NCBI GenBank assembly: GCA_965228695.1
Contig: CBDDIB010000002.1
Location: forward strand, 4,588,001 to 4,652,000
Direction of reading: 5' to 3'
Origin: JAJFJD01 sp965228695
GTDB taxonomy: Bacteria > Pseudomonadota > Alphaproteobacteria > UBA8366
Length of the DNA stretch: 64,000 bases
The position numbers and the translations under genes were made by a program. Within the stretch, counting starts at the first letter, position 1. The number at the start of each line of letters is the position of its first letter. The notes under the pieces were generated by a model. It was not told where the DNA came from, did not search any database, and saw only the letters and a list, made by a program, of their open reading frames with translations. Positions 9,706-19,023 of this stretch are shown here, in pieces.

Positions 9706-10299
9706 ATGAAAGCTCTCGACGCCATTCTCACCCGTAATTCCGTGCCCGCGCGACTGTTGGGCGACCCGGCACCGGACGGCACGGATTTGCAGACGATCCT
9801 GGACACCGCCATGCGGGCGCCGGACCACGCGTCGCTGCGGCCGTGGCGCTTCATTATCATCCGAGGTGATGCCCGCAAGCGGCTGGGCGAAGTGTTTGCC
9901 GCGGCGCTGTGCCGCCGTGATCCGCTGGCCGACGCCGAGGCCCGCCGGAAGGAACTGAACCGCCCGCTCCGGTCCCCCTTGATCGTCACGGTCTGCGCCG
10001 AGGTCGTCGAAGACCATCCGAAAGTGCCGGTTGTCGAGCAGATCGTGACCTGCGGCGCGGCCGCGCAGAACATGATGAACGCGGCCCACGCCATGGGCTA
10101 CGCGGGCATCATGCTGACCGGCGCCAACGCACACGATCCATTGGTCAAGGACGCGCTCGGCCTGAAGGCCAAGGACGAGATCATCGGCTTTTTGTATTTC
10201 GGCACACCGGAATCGGAACCGCGCCCAAAACGCCGCCCGAACGCCGCCGACTATGTCGAAGAATGGAATGACGTGGAAACGCCCCGCGCTGCGGAATAA
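9706..10299 (+). CDS. nitroreductase family protein, YdjA-like
   Basis: FMN-dependent oxidoreductase, 197 aa. The N-terminal part has the family RNSVPAR and RAPDHASLRPWRF motifs that contact FMN phosphate, and the C-terminal part has the AAHAMGYAGIMLTG region. The length and the PDH-x-x-LRPWRF signature match the compact YdjA class. These enzymes reduce nitro groups, enones or quinones with NAD(P)H; the natural substrate is usually unknown. It ends six bases from the stop of the facing aguB gene, so the two converge with almost no gap. Confidence 0.88.
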   Translation: MKALDAILTRNSVPARLLGDPAPDGTDLQTILDTAMRAPDHASLRPWRFIIIRGDARKRLGEVFAAALCRRDPLADAEARRKELNRPLRSPLIVTVCAEVVEDHPKVPVVEQIVTCGAAAQNMMNAAHAMGYAGIMLTGANAHDPLVKDALGLKAKDEIIGFLYFGTPESEPRPKRRPNAADYVEEWNDVETPRAAE

Positions 10300-10305
10300 T
10301 CCGAT

Positions 10306-11178
10306 TCAGCTCGTCTTATCCGCCGGCTCGACCAGCGCGCCGTACAGCTCCGGCCGACGATCGCGGAACAATCCCCAAGATTGGCGCTGCTCCGCAATTC
10401 CATCCAGATCGACCGTCGCCGACACGAATTCCGCTTGATCGCGGGACGCCTCCGCCAATATCTCGCCCTGCGGTCCCGCGATGAAAGACGATCCGTAAAA
10501 CGTCATCGTCGCAGCGTCATGCACTTCCGTTCCAACCCTGTTCGAAGCGACGACCGGCACCATATTGGCGGCGGCATGGCCCTGCATGACCCGTTGCCAG
10601 TGCTCACGCGATTGCAGCGCCGGATCCTGCGGCTCGTTACCGATTGCCGACGGATAGACCAGCAGTTCAGCGCCCGCCAAGACCATCGCGCGGGCGCATT
10701 CTGGAAACCATTGATCCCAGCAGATCGCCGCCCCAACGAAACCGACTTTCGTCTTCCAGACACGAAACCCGGTGTCGCCCGGTGTGAAGTAGAATTTTTC
10801 CTCGTAGCCCGGTCCCTCCGGAATATGACACTTCCGGTAGGAGCCCAAAACCGAACCGTCCGCGTCGATCATCGCGAGCGTATTGAAATACGACTCTCCC
10901 GCCCGCTCGAAGAAGCTAACCGGCAGAACAATCTTCAGCTCCGCGGCAAGCCGGGCCATGGCGTCGATCATGGGGTTACCGTCGCATGGCCGGGCCAGGT
11001 CGAAATGGTCCTTTTTCCGATCCGGGCAGAAATACGGCGTTTCGAACAATTCCTGCAAGAGTACGATTGTCGCGCCTTCCCCGGCGGCACGGCGCACCAA
11101 TTCCTGAGCGGCGGCAAGATTGGCGTCCCGATCCCAACCGCAGGCCATCTGCGTCGCCGCAAGGGTTACCGGGCGCAT
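10306..11178 (-). CDS. aguB: N-carbamoylputrescine amidase
   Basis: Nitrilase-fold amidase, 290 aa, that turns N-carbamoylputrescine into putrescine, CO2 and ammonia. The catalytic triad is E43 (LLQELFE), K116 (YRKCHIPEG) and C153 (ICWDQWFPE). The WDQWFPE stretch after the cysteine is typical of AguB. The ATG at 11178 lies 13 bases inside the end of aguA, so the genes overlap and are translationally coupled. A TTG at 11208 would extend it but is a poorer start. Together with aguA it completes agmatine to putrescine. Confidence 0.96.
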   Translation of the reverse strand: MRPVTLAATQMACGWDRDANLAAAQELVRRAAGEGATIVLLQELFETPYFCPDRKKDHFDLARPCDGNPMIDAMARLAAELKIVLPVSFFERAGESYFNTLAMIDADGSVLGSYRKCHIPEGPGYEEKFYFTPGDTGFRVWKTKVGFVGAAICWDQWFPECARAMVLAGAELLVYPSAIGNEPQDPALQSREHWQRVMQGHAAANMVPVVASNRVGTEVHDAATMTFYGSSFIAGPQGEILAEASRDQAEFVSATVDLDGIAEQRQSWGLFRDRRPELYGALVEPADKTS

Positions 11179-12203
11179 GACGCCGCCGGCTGATGTTGGG
11201 TAATGCAATGAATACCGCCGCCGCCTCGCACGATGGGATGCGCATCGACCAGCACCAACTCGCGGTCGGGAAACGCCGCCTTTACCGCCGCCGCCGCCGC
11301 CCGGTCGTGATCGATCGAGAATTTCGGCATGACGATCCCTCCGTTGGCCACATAAAAATTGATATAGGACGCCGCCAGCGGCCGACCCGTATCGCCGCGC
11401 AAGGTCGGCTGTTCGATCGCCGTCACTTTCAAGGTCCGCCCCAATGCATCGGTCTCGGATTCCAGCACCGCCAGGTTACGCCGCAAAATCTCATGGTTCG
11501 GATCATCCGACCACGGTGCCACCAGCGCCAGGACCGCACCCGGCTCGGTGAAACAGGCCACATTGTCGACATGACCGTCCGTTTCGTCCTCCACCAACCC
11601 CGCCGGCAGCCAAATCACTTTCCGGCTGCCGAGCCAATCCGCCAGAACCGACTCCATCTCGACGCGCGTACTTGGCCCGCCGCGATTAGCATTCAGCAGA
11701 ACGCTTTCCGTGACAATAAGCGTACCCTCGCCATCGCCTTGGAAAGCGCCCCCTTCCAAAACATAGGGCGCTTCATAGCGCTCGACCTGCAATCGGTCGA
11801 GCAATCGGCCCGCCAGGCCGGCATCGTCGGCATAACTGGGATATTTCTCGCCCCAAGCGTTGAACCGCCAGGAAACGCCCGCGAGATCGCCCTTGCCGTT
11901 GCACAGGAAAGTCGGCCCGATATCCCGCATCCAGGAATCGTCCAGCGGCAAGACCTCGATGGTCACGTCCGGACCGCATAGGGCGCGGGCAGCCGCGGCC
12001 CGGTCCGGCGGCGCGACCATCGTCACCGGCTCGAAGCGGACAATCTCCCGCGCCACCGCTGCATACGCATCCGCCGCGGCGCTCAGGCCGTCGCCCCAAA
12101 GGTCCGTCCGGCAGGGCCAAGCCATCCAGCACCGGTCATGCGGAATCCACTCCGGCGGGAGCCGAAACCCGCGCGAAACGGGGGTTTCCGCCACCACACT
12201 CAT
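11166..12203 (-). CDS. aguA: agmatine deiminase
   Basis: Guanidino-modifying enzyme, 345 aa, converting agmatine to N-carbamoylputrescine and ammonia. The nucleophile is C333 in GGGGIHCITQ near the C-terminus, and the general base is H211 in DETDGHVDN. D94 and the WMRDIGP motif that grips the guanidinium are present. It is the upstream gene of the aguAB pair. The gap to the divergent PilZ gene is about 160 bp. No arginine decarboxylase is in the window, so agmatine must come from another locus or outside. Confidence 0.97.
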   Translation of the reverse strand: MSVVAETPVSRGFRLPPEWIPHDRCWMAWPCRTDLWGDGLSAAADAYAAVAREIVRFEPVTMVAPPDRAAAARALCGPDVTIEVLPLDDSWMRDIGPTFLCNGKGDLAGVSWRFNAWGEKYPSYADDAGLAGRLLDRLQVERYEAPYVLEGGAFQGDGEGTLIVTESVLLNANRGGPSTRVEMESVLADWLGSRKVIWLPAGLVEDETDGHVDNVACFTEPGAVLALVAPWSDDPNHEILRRNLAVLESETDALGRTLKVTAIEQPTLRGDTGRPLAASYINFYVANGGIVMPKFSIDHDRAAAAAVKAAFPDRELVLVDAHPIVRGGGGIHCITQHQPAASCAR

Positions 12204-12361
12204 TACGAGCCAAAATACAAAATTTCACCCTTGGGTGCGACGACCGTCACAGCGGGCACCGGCCCGGAGGGGTAGGGTGTTAAGGTTAACGGCATTGCCC
12301 TTGAACGATCTGCCAATTTCACGATTTTGGGCAATATAGATGGTGCGAAAAGGCGATAACA

Positions 12362-12727
12362 GTGGAGTATAAACTTCGCGGCTATACCCTGATGAACAAG
12401 CGCAAGGACCGGCGCTTGGCAGTTCATCTTAACGCCCGCGTCGACGGCGACGCGGTGATGGTAAAGGACATCAGTTTCGGCGGCATGGCGATTATCGCAT
12501 TCGACGCCGATCTGGAGATCGAGGACGACGTTCACGTCGAGATCGACATTCCCACCGGTGGCAGTTTGTCCCTGGACGCAACCATTGTCCGGGTCGGCGC
12601 CGATGACGAATTCGGACTGCAATTCAAAGGAATGTCGGCGAAAGCTTTCCGTCAACTGGAAGACCTTCAAACCGGACACAACCGCCGCAAACGTTACAGC
12701 CTCAAGGCTTCTTCCGCGGGTGTATAA
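12362..12727 (+). CDS. PilZ domain protein
   Basis: Single-domain PilZ protein, 121 aa, a likely cyclic di-GMP receptor. The N-terminal RKDRR motif and the downstream DISFGG (D/NxSxxG) are the two ligand-binding elements. The rest is the small beta-barrel. I use the GTG at 12362, which has AAGGCG eight bases upstream; the ATG at 12392 (MNKRKDRR) has no ribosome site but would still keep the whole domain. Its 3' end overlaps the end of the facing alanine dehydrogenase gene by 34 bases. Confidence 0.85.
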   Translation: MEYKLRGYTLMNKRKDRRLAVHLNARVDGDAVMVKDISFGGMAIIAFDADLEIEDDVHVEIDIPTGGSLSLDATIVRVGADDEFGLQFKGMSAKAFRQLEDLQTGHNRRKRYSLKASSAGV

Positions 12728-13812
12728 TCCAGGCCCAAATCCTGCGCGACGGCTTCGTAGGTAATCTTGCCCTCGTGGATATTGAGCCCTTCCAGAAAAT
12801 TCGGATCCTCCGATAGCGCCTGACGATATCCGTCATTCGCCAACCGCAAAACATACGGCAAGGTCGCGTTGTTCAACGCCTGCGTCGACGTCCGGGCGAC
12901 GGCGCCCGGCATGTTCGTCACACAGTAATGGACGACATCATGCACCTTATAGACCGGGTCGGCGTGGGTGGTCGGACGCGACGTCTCGAAACAACCGCCC
13001 TGGTCAATCGCGATATCCACCATGACCGCCCCCGGCTGCATCTTGCGCACCATTTCTTCCGTCACGAGCTTCGGCGCCGCGCCGCCCGGCACGAGCACCG
13101 CCCCGACCACCAGATCGGCGGTGCAGACGAGTTGTTCGATCGCGTCGACGGTCGAATAAATCGTGTTGAGCTGCCCGCCGAAGCGCATATCGAGTTCGTC
13201 GAGCCGGCTGAGCGAACGTTCCAGGACGGTGACCTTCGCCTCCAACCCCATCGCCATGCGCGCCGCGTTGATGCCGGAGACGCCGCCGCCGATGACGCAA
13301 ACACGGCCCGCTTGCACACCCGGCACGCCGCCCAGCAACACGCCGGCGCCGCCGCCTTCCTTCTCGAGGTAATGCGCGCCGACCTGGATGCTCATCCGGC
13401 CCGCCACTTCGCTCATCGGAGCGAGTAAGGGCAAATTACGATGCCGTCCTGTCACCGTCTCATACGCGATCCCGACACATCCGCTGACGAGCAATTGTTC
13501 GGTCAATTCGCGGTCCGCGGCGAGATGCAGATAGGTGAAAAGCACCTGACCCTCCCGAAGCCTCGTGCATTCCTCCGGCTGCGGCTCCTTCACCTTCACG
13601 ATCATTTCCGCCGCCGCGAAAACATCGTCCGCGGAATCGACGATTTGCGCGCCCGCGGTGCGATAGGAATCGTCATCGTAGCCAATCCCGGCCCCGGCCT
13701 GTGTCTCGACCATCACCTCGTGGCCGTTGTGGACGATTTCACGCACGCTGCCGGGCGCGAGCCCGACGCGGTATTCATGTGTTTTTATCTCCTTCGGCAC
13801 CCCGACCAGCAT
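12694..13812 (-). CDS. ald: alanine dehydrogenase
   Basis: NAD-dependent L-alanine dehydrogenase, 372 aa, interconverting alanine and pyruvate plus ammonia. The N-terminal MLVGVPKEIK, the KVKEPQ lysine, the TYLHLAAD histidine region and the dinucleotide-binding VIGGGVSGINAA are all diagnostic. The ATG at 13812 has GGGAGG seven bases upstream; an upstream start at 13851 was discounted. It could feed alanine carbon to pyruvate, or release ammonia. The 3' end runs 34 bases antisense into the PilZ gene. Confidence 0.97.
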   Translation of the reverse strand: MLVGVPKEIKTHEYRVGLAPGSVREIVHNGHEVMVETQAGAGIGYDDDSYRTAGAQIVDSADDVFAAAEMIVKVKEPQPEECTRLREGQVLFTYLHLAADRELTEQLLVSGCVGIAYETVTGRHRNLPLLAPMSEVAGRMSIQVGAHYLEKEGGGAGVLLGGVPGVQAGRVCVIGGGVSGINAARMAMGLEAKVTVLERSLSRLDELDMRFGGQLNTIYSTVDAIEQLVCTADLVVGAVLVPGGAAPKLVTEEMVRKMQPGAVMVDIAIDQGGCFETSRPTTHADPVYKVHDVVHYCVTNMPGAVARTSTQALNNATLPYVLRLANDGYRQALSEDPNFLEGLNIHEGKITYEAVAQDLGLDYTPAEEALRL

Positions 13813-13892
13813 GACTTGCCCTCCCGTGCGCGGCGTTGGTCCAACCGGCAATCACCGTAGGACGGGGTTCGACCGGAAGAAAGGGCAAATTT

Positions 13893-16118
13893 CTAGGCGG
13901 GTCGGTATTGCCCCAGGGCGGACGCGACGTCCCCGAACAATGCAGGCCAGCCGTCCTCGCATCGGAACAGACGCATCGTCGGGTACCAGGGCGAATCGTC
14001 CCGGTCGAGCAGCCACCGCCAATCGGACGCCTGATACAACAACACCCAGACCGGCAGCCCCAGCGCCCCGGCGAGATGCGCCATGGCCGTATCGACGGAG
14101 ATTACCAAATCGAGGTCCAGCATGATGCGCGCGGTATCATGAAAATCCAGGACGTCCTGGACGAGATCGGTGAAGACCATTCCCGGCGGCGGTGCCTGTT
14201 TGCCTGCCGGGCCGGTTTGAAGGCCGAAGAATTCGACGTTCGGGACGTCGGCCAACGGCGCGAATTCCGTCAATGTCCGGGTCCGGTGTTTGTCCCGCGA
14301 ATACCCGGGGTTACCGGCCCACGCTAAACCGACCTTCAAAGCACCTTTGGAGGCAGGCACCGGACTTGGCTCCAGCCCCTCCACATACGGAACCGATCCC
14401 GGAATGCTTCCAAGATCGCTCTCGAAAACGGACGGCAAGCTCATCATCGGGATATGCAGGTCATACTCCTTCGCTTCGCGGTTTTCGAAGACACCCGAAA
14501 TGCCCACGACTTGTTGGAAGAGGCGGATCACCGGCTTGCGGCATTCTACGATGACGGTCCCGCCTTGGGCCGTGACCATCGGCGCATAGCGGATGAATTG
14601 GACCGCGTCGCCGAGGCCCTGCTCGCTCCACAGCAGGATCGTGCGGCCATTCAGCGGTTCCCCCTGCCACTGCGGGACGTCGAACTTTCGCCCGTAATCG
14701 CGCCGGCGGAGACGCCATTCGAAATGACGCCACCCGTTCTCGAAATCGCCTTCGGTCAGAAGCAGATGACTGTAGTTGAAATGCGCGTCGACATGGTCGG
14801 GGTCCGCCGCAAGCGCGCGCTCGTAGGCGGACCGAGCGCCGGCGCGGTCGCCGATCAGGTTCAGCGCAACGCCCAAGTTGTTCAAAGCGCTGACATGGGC
14901 CGGGTCCGCATCGAGGACGTTCTGAAATTCGGTAACCGCCCGGTCGACATCATCCTTGAGCAGCAGGGTCCGCCCCAACGACGTGCGCAGCATCGTGCTG
15001 TCCGGTTTTTCCTCCAGGCCGACCCGCAGCACGGTCTCCGCGTTGTCGAACTGCTTCATCTCGGCAAGCGTCATTCCGAGATTGTTATGCGCATCGAGAT
15101 ATCCGGGCGACAGCTTCAGCGCTTGCGCCCAGGCCTGGCACGCCGCCGGCGATTGATTCAACGCACGCAAGACCAAACCGTAGCTATTCCGATAGCGTGC
15201 GGTATCGGGCTCTACCGCAATGGCTTTCTCCATCAACGGCTTGGCAGCCCGGCTGTCGCCGCGCTGATGCAATACGGTTCCGAGAAGATGCAGGGCGTCG
15301 GCGTGATCCGGCGACAGCTCCAGAACACTGCGGTATTTGGTTTCCGCAACATCCAGCGCACCCGCCCGATGCGCCGCCATTGCCGACTCGAATATTTCCT
15401 TCGCGGCCATTACTTCTGCTTCCGAAGCCGGCGGCGCGGCCTTTTGGGCCATCTTGATTCCGGTGAGTTGGGTAAACTGCTCGCGCGAAACCGCGCCTTC
15501 CGGTGGCCGCCGGCCGCCGTATTCGATCTCGGCGTCCGGCCGCTTGCGGATCACGAACTCGATCCCGGCTTCCGCGATCGGGGTCAGTGTTTGATCGAAC
15601 CGGGGCAATTCGTACCGGAAACTCGCCGACAGCAGTTCCAGCTTCTGGATATCCGCCGCCGGCCCCAACGCCGACAGCATCGCGAGCAAATTCCGGGAAT
15701 GTGCGCTCCACGAGTCCTGCTTGAAAATCGTGAACGTCCATTTGTGATCGGTATTGAAACTACTGGGAAATACGCCTTGCTCGTATAAGTCCTCGTCCGG
15801 AACGGTAACGACCAGATAACCGCCGGGCTTGAGGATGCGAAACCAATTTGCGAGGCCCCGCGCCGGATCGCTCAAATGTTCGAGACAATGGCTGGAATGC
15901 ACGAAATCGAAACTCGCGTCGGCGACACCTTCCATCAACTCCGCGTCGCCGTCCGCCAAATCCCAAATTCGCACCGACCCCATCCGGGGAAAAAGTTCGC
16001 TGTATAGCGACAACGGGTCGGGCGCACCGCCGATGTCGATCCCGTCACCCGAAAAGTAGCGGTTCAGGAAGTTCGGGTCCGACTGGCGGCGCGCGATCGA
16101 TTTACTGCATTCTTTCAT
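13893..16118 (-). CDS. methyltransferase - TPR - GT9-like glycosyltransferase fusion protein
   Basis: Three-part protein of 741 aa. Residues about 20-200 are a SAM-dependent methyltransferase-like domain (motif I IDIGG, then CLEHLSDP and ILKPGGYLVV). Residues about 235-470 are seven or so tetratricopeptide repeats with the usual spacing of A, G, Y, A and P. Residues about 490-741 resemble the glycosyltransferase 9 type domain often joined to TPRs (SEQGLGDAVQFIRY, VGLAWAGNP, SVDTAMAHLAGALG). Such proteins are linked to protein or surface glycan modification. No signal peptide is seen. No glycan operon surrounds it. The start ATG has no clear ribosome site, so its position is less sure. Confidence 0.82.
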   Translation of the reverse strand: MKECSKSIARRQSDPNFLNRYFSGDGIDIGGAPDPLSLYSELFPRMGSVRIWDLADGDAELMEGVADASFDFVHSSHCLEHLSDPARGLANWFRILKPGGYLVVTVPDEDLYEQGVFPSSFNTDHKWTFTIFKQDSWSAHSRNLLAMLSALGPAADIQKLELLSASFRYELPRFDQTLTPIAEAGIEFVIRKRPDAEIEYGGRRPPEGAVSREQFTQLTGIKMAQKAAPPASEAEVMAAKEIFESAMAAHRAGALDVAETKYRSVLELSPDHADALHLLGTVLHQRGDSRAAKPLMEKAIAVEPDTARYRNSYGLVLRALNQSPAACQAWAQALKLSPGYLDAHNNLGMTLAEMKQFDNAETVLRVGLEEKPDSTMLRTSLGRTLLLKDDVDRAVTEFQNVLDADPAHVSALNNLGVALNLIGDRAGARSAYERALAADPDHVDAHFNYSHLLLTEGDFENGWRHFEWRLRRRDYGRKFDVPQWQGEPLNGRTILLWSEQGLGDAVQFIRYAPMVTAQGGTVIVECRKPVIRLFQQVVGISGVFENREAKEYDLHIPMMSLPSVFESDLGSIPGSVPYVEGLEPSPVPASKGALKVGLAWAGNPGYSRDKHRTRTLTEFAPLADVPNVEFFGLQTGPAGKQAPPPGMVFTDLVQDVLDFHDTARIMLDLDLVISVDTAMAHLAGALGLPVWVLLYQASDWRWLLDRDDSPWYPTMRLFRCEDGWPALFGDVASALGQYRPA

Positions 16119-16188
16119 CGGTGAATGAGGTCACATGACATTCCGCCCCGCCGGGTGGCCGAAAACGGCCGCACCGGAAGCGTCGCAG

Positions 16189-16602
16189 TCAGTTTGATGG
16201 TCCTTTCAGTTCCAAGACGTTGTCTTCCGGATCTTTAATGTAGAGCGATGGTCCGCCGCCCTCCGCGCCGTAGCGCTCCGCCACATTCCCGACCGCGATG
16301 CCATGCGCCTTGAGATGCGCCCGCAGCTCGAGTTCCTGGAACGGATCTATGCCGATGCAGAAGTGGTCCATGTTGCGCCCTTCGAGTCCCGGCGGCTTAC
16401 CGCCCGCCTGACCCAATTGGCCCTCCATATCCACGAGATCGATCAGCGAATGCCCCGCCCGCAACTGATACAGGCCGAGGTCCGGCTGCGCGCGTTCCAA
16501 GACGCATCCCAAAACGTCGCAGTAGAAACGTTTCATCTTACTGATGTTGGTGGCGCGCAAGACCACGTGATCGAGACCTTTGATTCTAAATGGGGCATTC
16601 AT
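16189..16602 (-). CDS. VOC family (glyoxalase/bleomycin-resistance fold) protein
   Basis: Small metal-binding protein, 137 aa, with two beta-alpha-beta-beta-beta modules. Likely metal ligands are the His in LDHVVL, the His in MDHFCIG and the Glu in VLELKG at the C-terminus. The sequence SLYIKDPEDNVLELKG is typical of glyoxalase-like and dioxygenase-like members. The ATG at 16602 has a run of GGGGGG six bases upstream. Function is open: lyase, dioxygenase, epimerase or resistance protein. It is upstream of, and co-directional with, the fusion gene 70 bp away. Confidence 0.82.
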   Translation of the reverse strand: MNAPFRIKGLDHVVLRATNISKMKRFYCDVLGCVLERAQPDLGLYQLRAGHSLIDLVDMEGQLGQAGGKPPGLEGRNMDHFCIGIDPFQELELRAHLKAHGIAVGNVAERYGAEGGGPSLYIKDPEDNVLELKGPSN

Positions 16603-17173
16603 GTCAGTCCCCCCTAAAGACGCAGGTCGCCCTGCCTCCGGTATCACGATTCAGATCGTGCCGCGGGTCTGTCACACGGATTCGGGTCCGGTTGGGATTC
16701 TGTTCTAGCACCGAAGAACTCTCCAGCTCAAAGAACGTCATCGTAATACAGCAATACCGATTGCCCCGTCACCGCCTCATGTCAGTATTACCGTATCATA
16801 TTTTCTTCACGTACGCTTGTGCAAAGCAAAACTCGATTGCACGAACTCTTCGCGACTCGAACTCAGGCCACGTCGCGAAGATATGATTTTTTTATCACTA
16901 CTAATATCTAATCCTCAGGAAACAAGCATCGCAATATTGGGAAAGTCATCGCGAAGGTTTAAAAACCTAATCATTGAATTCGGAGTGAACTGTGCTTTTG
17001 GCATCGGGTGGCGGTGAACCCCTGCATTTAGGAAATACACATTTCGGGAAAGTCTTGCCGAGTCGGCCCTTGAAAATCGGTCGTTTGGCTCGGTCGGCTT
17101 CTCCGTCGATTTCCACCGGCGATACAAACCCCACCGGCCCGTTGCGGAAGCAAATCGAGGGACGAATTTCGAT
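16603..17173. other. gene-free, relatively AT-rich intergenic stretch
   Basis: About 570 bases between two divergent genes. The central part (about 16720-17000) is clearly richer in A and T than the surrounding genes, with short runs of A and T near 16880 and 16960. I see no credible reading frame, no tRNA-like cloverleaf and no long inverted repeat. It must contain the promoters for the VOC gene to the left and the PP2C-like gene to the right, but I cannot place them. Confidence 0.5.
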
Positions 17174-17974
17174 ATGACCTGGGTTGCCGCAGCAGACTAT
17201 CGACGCGCCAGCCGTCTTGAGGAACGCCAGCAGCATCCGTGCCAGGTATACGGCAAGGTCGATCATATCAGCCTTGACCTCATGGTCGGTGCGATCGCAT
17301 CGGGATCACCGGACGCCAAGCTCTCCCACATCGGGTCGAAAACCGCGGTGCGCGCAGCGCTCTCCGCGCTACGTCAGAATATCCCGACGGTTCGCTGCGC
17401 CATATCGGATGCCTCGGGCGACACGGCACGCGCGCTTTATTCCGATATGATGTCGACCGTGCTGGAGCAGCTGCGGGCCGCCGCCTTCGACAATGTTGCG
17501 TCGGTTCGCGATCTCGCGACCACGCTCACCGTTTTCGCCGCGGACCCCAGCGGCGTCGCCGCCATGCAAATCGGCGATGGGCTCGTCGTGTCGCGCAGCC
17601 ATGGTCAGGATTACAGCCTCATATTCGGACAGCGGGCCGAAGACCCGAACAACGAACGCCTGTTCGTCACGAATGCGGCGCTCGAAGATGCCATGCGCGT
17701 CGGCGTGCAGCCGGGTCCGGTCAATTTCCTTTGCGCCGCCAGCGCTACATTGCGTGATTTTTCGCTGAAGCCGCAGGATGGTTTGCCGCAGAAGAAATTC
17801 TTCCGGCCCTTGGACCGTTACACCAGCGTCGCGCCGGACGACAGCGAGGTGCATCGTGGCATCCGCAGTTTCCTGCGATCGGAACGGTTGACCAACTCCT
17901 TGGACCACGATCTCGGCCTCGCCCTTTGCGGTTACCGCGATCAGGGCGAACTGTTCCGCGCCAACGCCGCGTAA
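17174..17974 (+). CDS. PP2C-like serine/threonine phosphatase domain protein, degenerate
   Basis: Protein of 266 aa that I match to the PP2C_2 fold from its layout: N-terminal strand region followed by a helix (SKTAVRAALSAL), a central TTLTVFAAD strand, and the AAMQIGDGLVVSR strand that in PP2Cs carries a metal-binding Asp (GD). The usual first metal motif, DGMGG, is not present; MVGAIASGSPD stands in its place. It may therefore be a pseudo-phosphatase or bind metals differently. It is preceded by GAGGGACG. No kinase or VWA partner gene lies beside it, although such partners are common for this family. Confidence 0.55.
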   Translation: MTWVAAADYRRASRLEERQQHPCQVYGKVDHISLDLMVGAIASGSPDAKLSHIGSKTAVRAALSALRQNIPTVRCAISDASGDTARALYSDMMSTVLEQLRAAAFDNVASVRDLATTLTVFAADPSGVAAMQIGDGLVVSRSHGQDYSLIFGQRAEDPNNERLFVTNAALEDAMRVGVQPGPVNFLCAASATLRDFSLKPQDGLPQKKFFRPLDRYTSVAPDDSEVHRGIRSFLRSERLTNSLDHDLGLALCGYRDQGELFRANAA

Positions 17975-18126
17975 ATCCGGCCCTCAAATTCACCGAACGA
18001 TCTCGCGTGCCCGGCGCTTCGCACGCCGATTTGCCGCGCCTGCAGTCGACCCCGATACTAGCGTGCGTCCGCCGACGAATCGGCGGTCTACACCGGATCA
18101 TGGACATAGCGGCGGAGGAATTCGAT

Positions 18127-18927
18127 ATGGCAGGACGCGTGCAGGACAAGGTGGCGCTGGTGACAGGCGCCGGGTCGGTGGGGCCAGGCTACGGGAACGG
18201 TAAGGCGTCCGCGGTGCTGCTCGCGCGCGAAGGTGCCTCGATCTTCGCCGTCGATATCAACGAAGACGCGGTCATCGAAACAAAACGCCTGATCGAGGAA
18301 GAAGGCGGCACCTGTCGGGCGCATGTCGGCGACGTATCGAAATCCGAGACCGTCGCGGAAATGATCGGGGCCTGCACCGATGCCTTCGGGCGGATCGACA
18401 TCCTGCACAACAATGTCGGCGGGTCCGCGCCCGGCGGTCCGGTGGAAATGCCGGAAGAGGTTTGGGACCGGCAGATGGATCACAACCTCAAGCATGTGTA
18501 CCTGGTCTGCAAAGCCGTCCTGCCGATCATGGAAGCACAGGGCAAGGGCGCGATCGTCAACATGTCATCGGTGGCGGCGCTGAGCTACACCGGCGCGCAT
18601 CACATCGCCTATGACGCGACCAAGGCCGCCATCATCCGGTTCAGTCAGGCGGTCGCGATGCAGTACGCCGACAAGGGCATACGCTGCAATACGGTGATCC
18701 CGGGCCAGATGCACACGCCGCTGGTCGAAGCGCGGTTGGCCGGCGACCGCGCCGGCGGCGACGTGGAGCGGATCATTCGCGAGCGCAACGAGCGCGTCCC
18801 CATGGGTCACATGGGCGATGCCTGGGACGTCGCCTATGCCGTGCTCTATCTCGCGTCCGACGAGGCCAAATACGTGACCGGCACGCAAGTCCTCGTGGAC
18901 GGGGGCCTGACGCTGAAAAGCGACTAA
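18127..18927 (+). CDS. SDR family NAD(P)-dependent oxidoreductase
   Basis: Classical short-chain dehydrogenase, 266 aa. The nucleotide loop is a longer variant (TGAGSVGPGYGNGKA) seen in a subset of the family. NNVGG follows, and the catalytic residues are S147/S148, Y162 and K166 (YDATK). The acidic D43 after the second strand favours NAD. It presumably oxidises a secondary alcohol or the reverse. The ATG at 18127 has a strong GGAGGA site; the reading frame is open further upstream but without similarity. It leads a run of same-strand genes including the sulfatase and split lyase. Confidence 0.9.
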   Translation: MAGRVQDKVALVTGAGSVGPGYGNGKASAVLLAREGASIFAVDINEDAVIETKRLIEEEGGTCRAHVGDVSKSETVAEMIGACTDAFGRIDILHNNVGGSAPGGPVEMPEEVWDRQMDHNLKHVYLVCKAVLPIMEAQGKGAIVNMSSVAALSYTGAHHIAYDATKAAIIRFSQAVAMQYADKGIRCNTVIPGQMHTPLVEARLAGDRAGGDVERIIRERNERVPMGHMGDAWDVAYAVLYLASDEAKYVTGTQVLVDGGLTLKSD

Positions 18928-19023
18928 CCGCTCCGCCGCAGATTTCCGGTATCCCCACAGACCGGCTATGCTGGTCTTTAGGAAAACGACGCGCCGTCAC
19001 GGATGCCAAAACACGGGTGGGAC

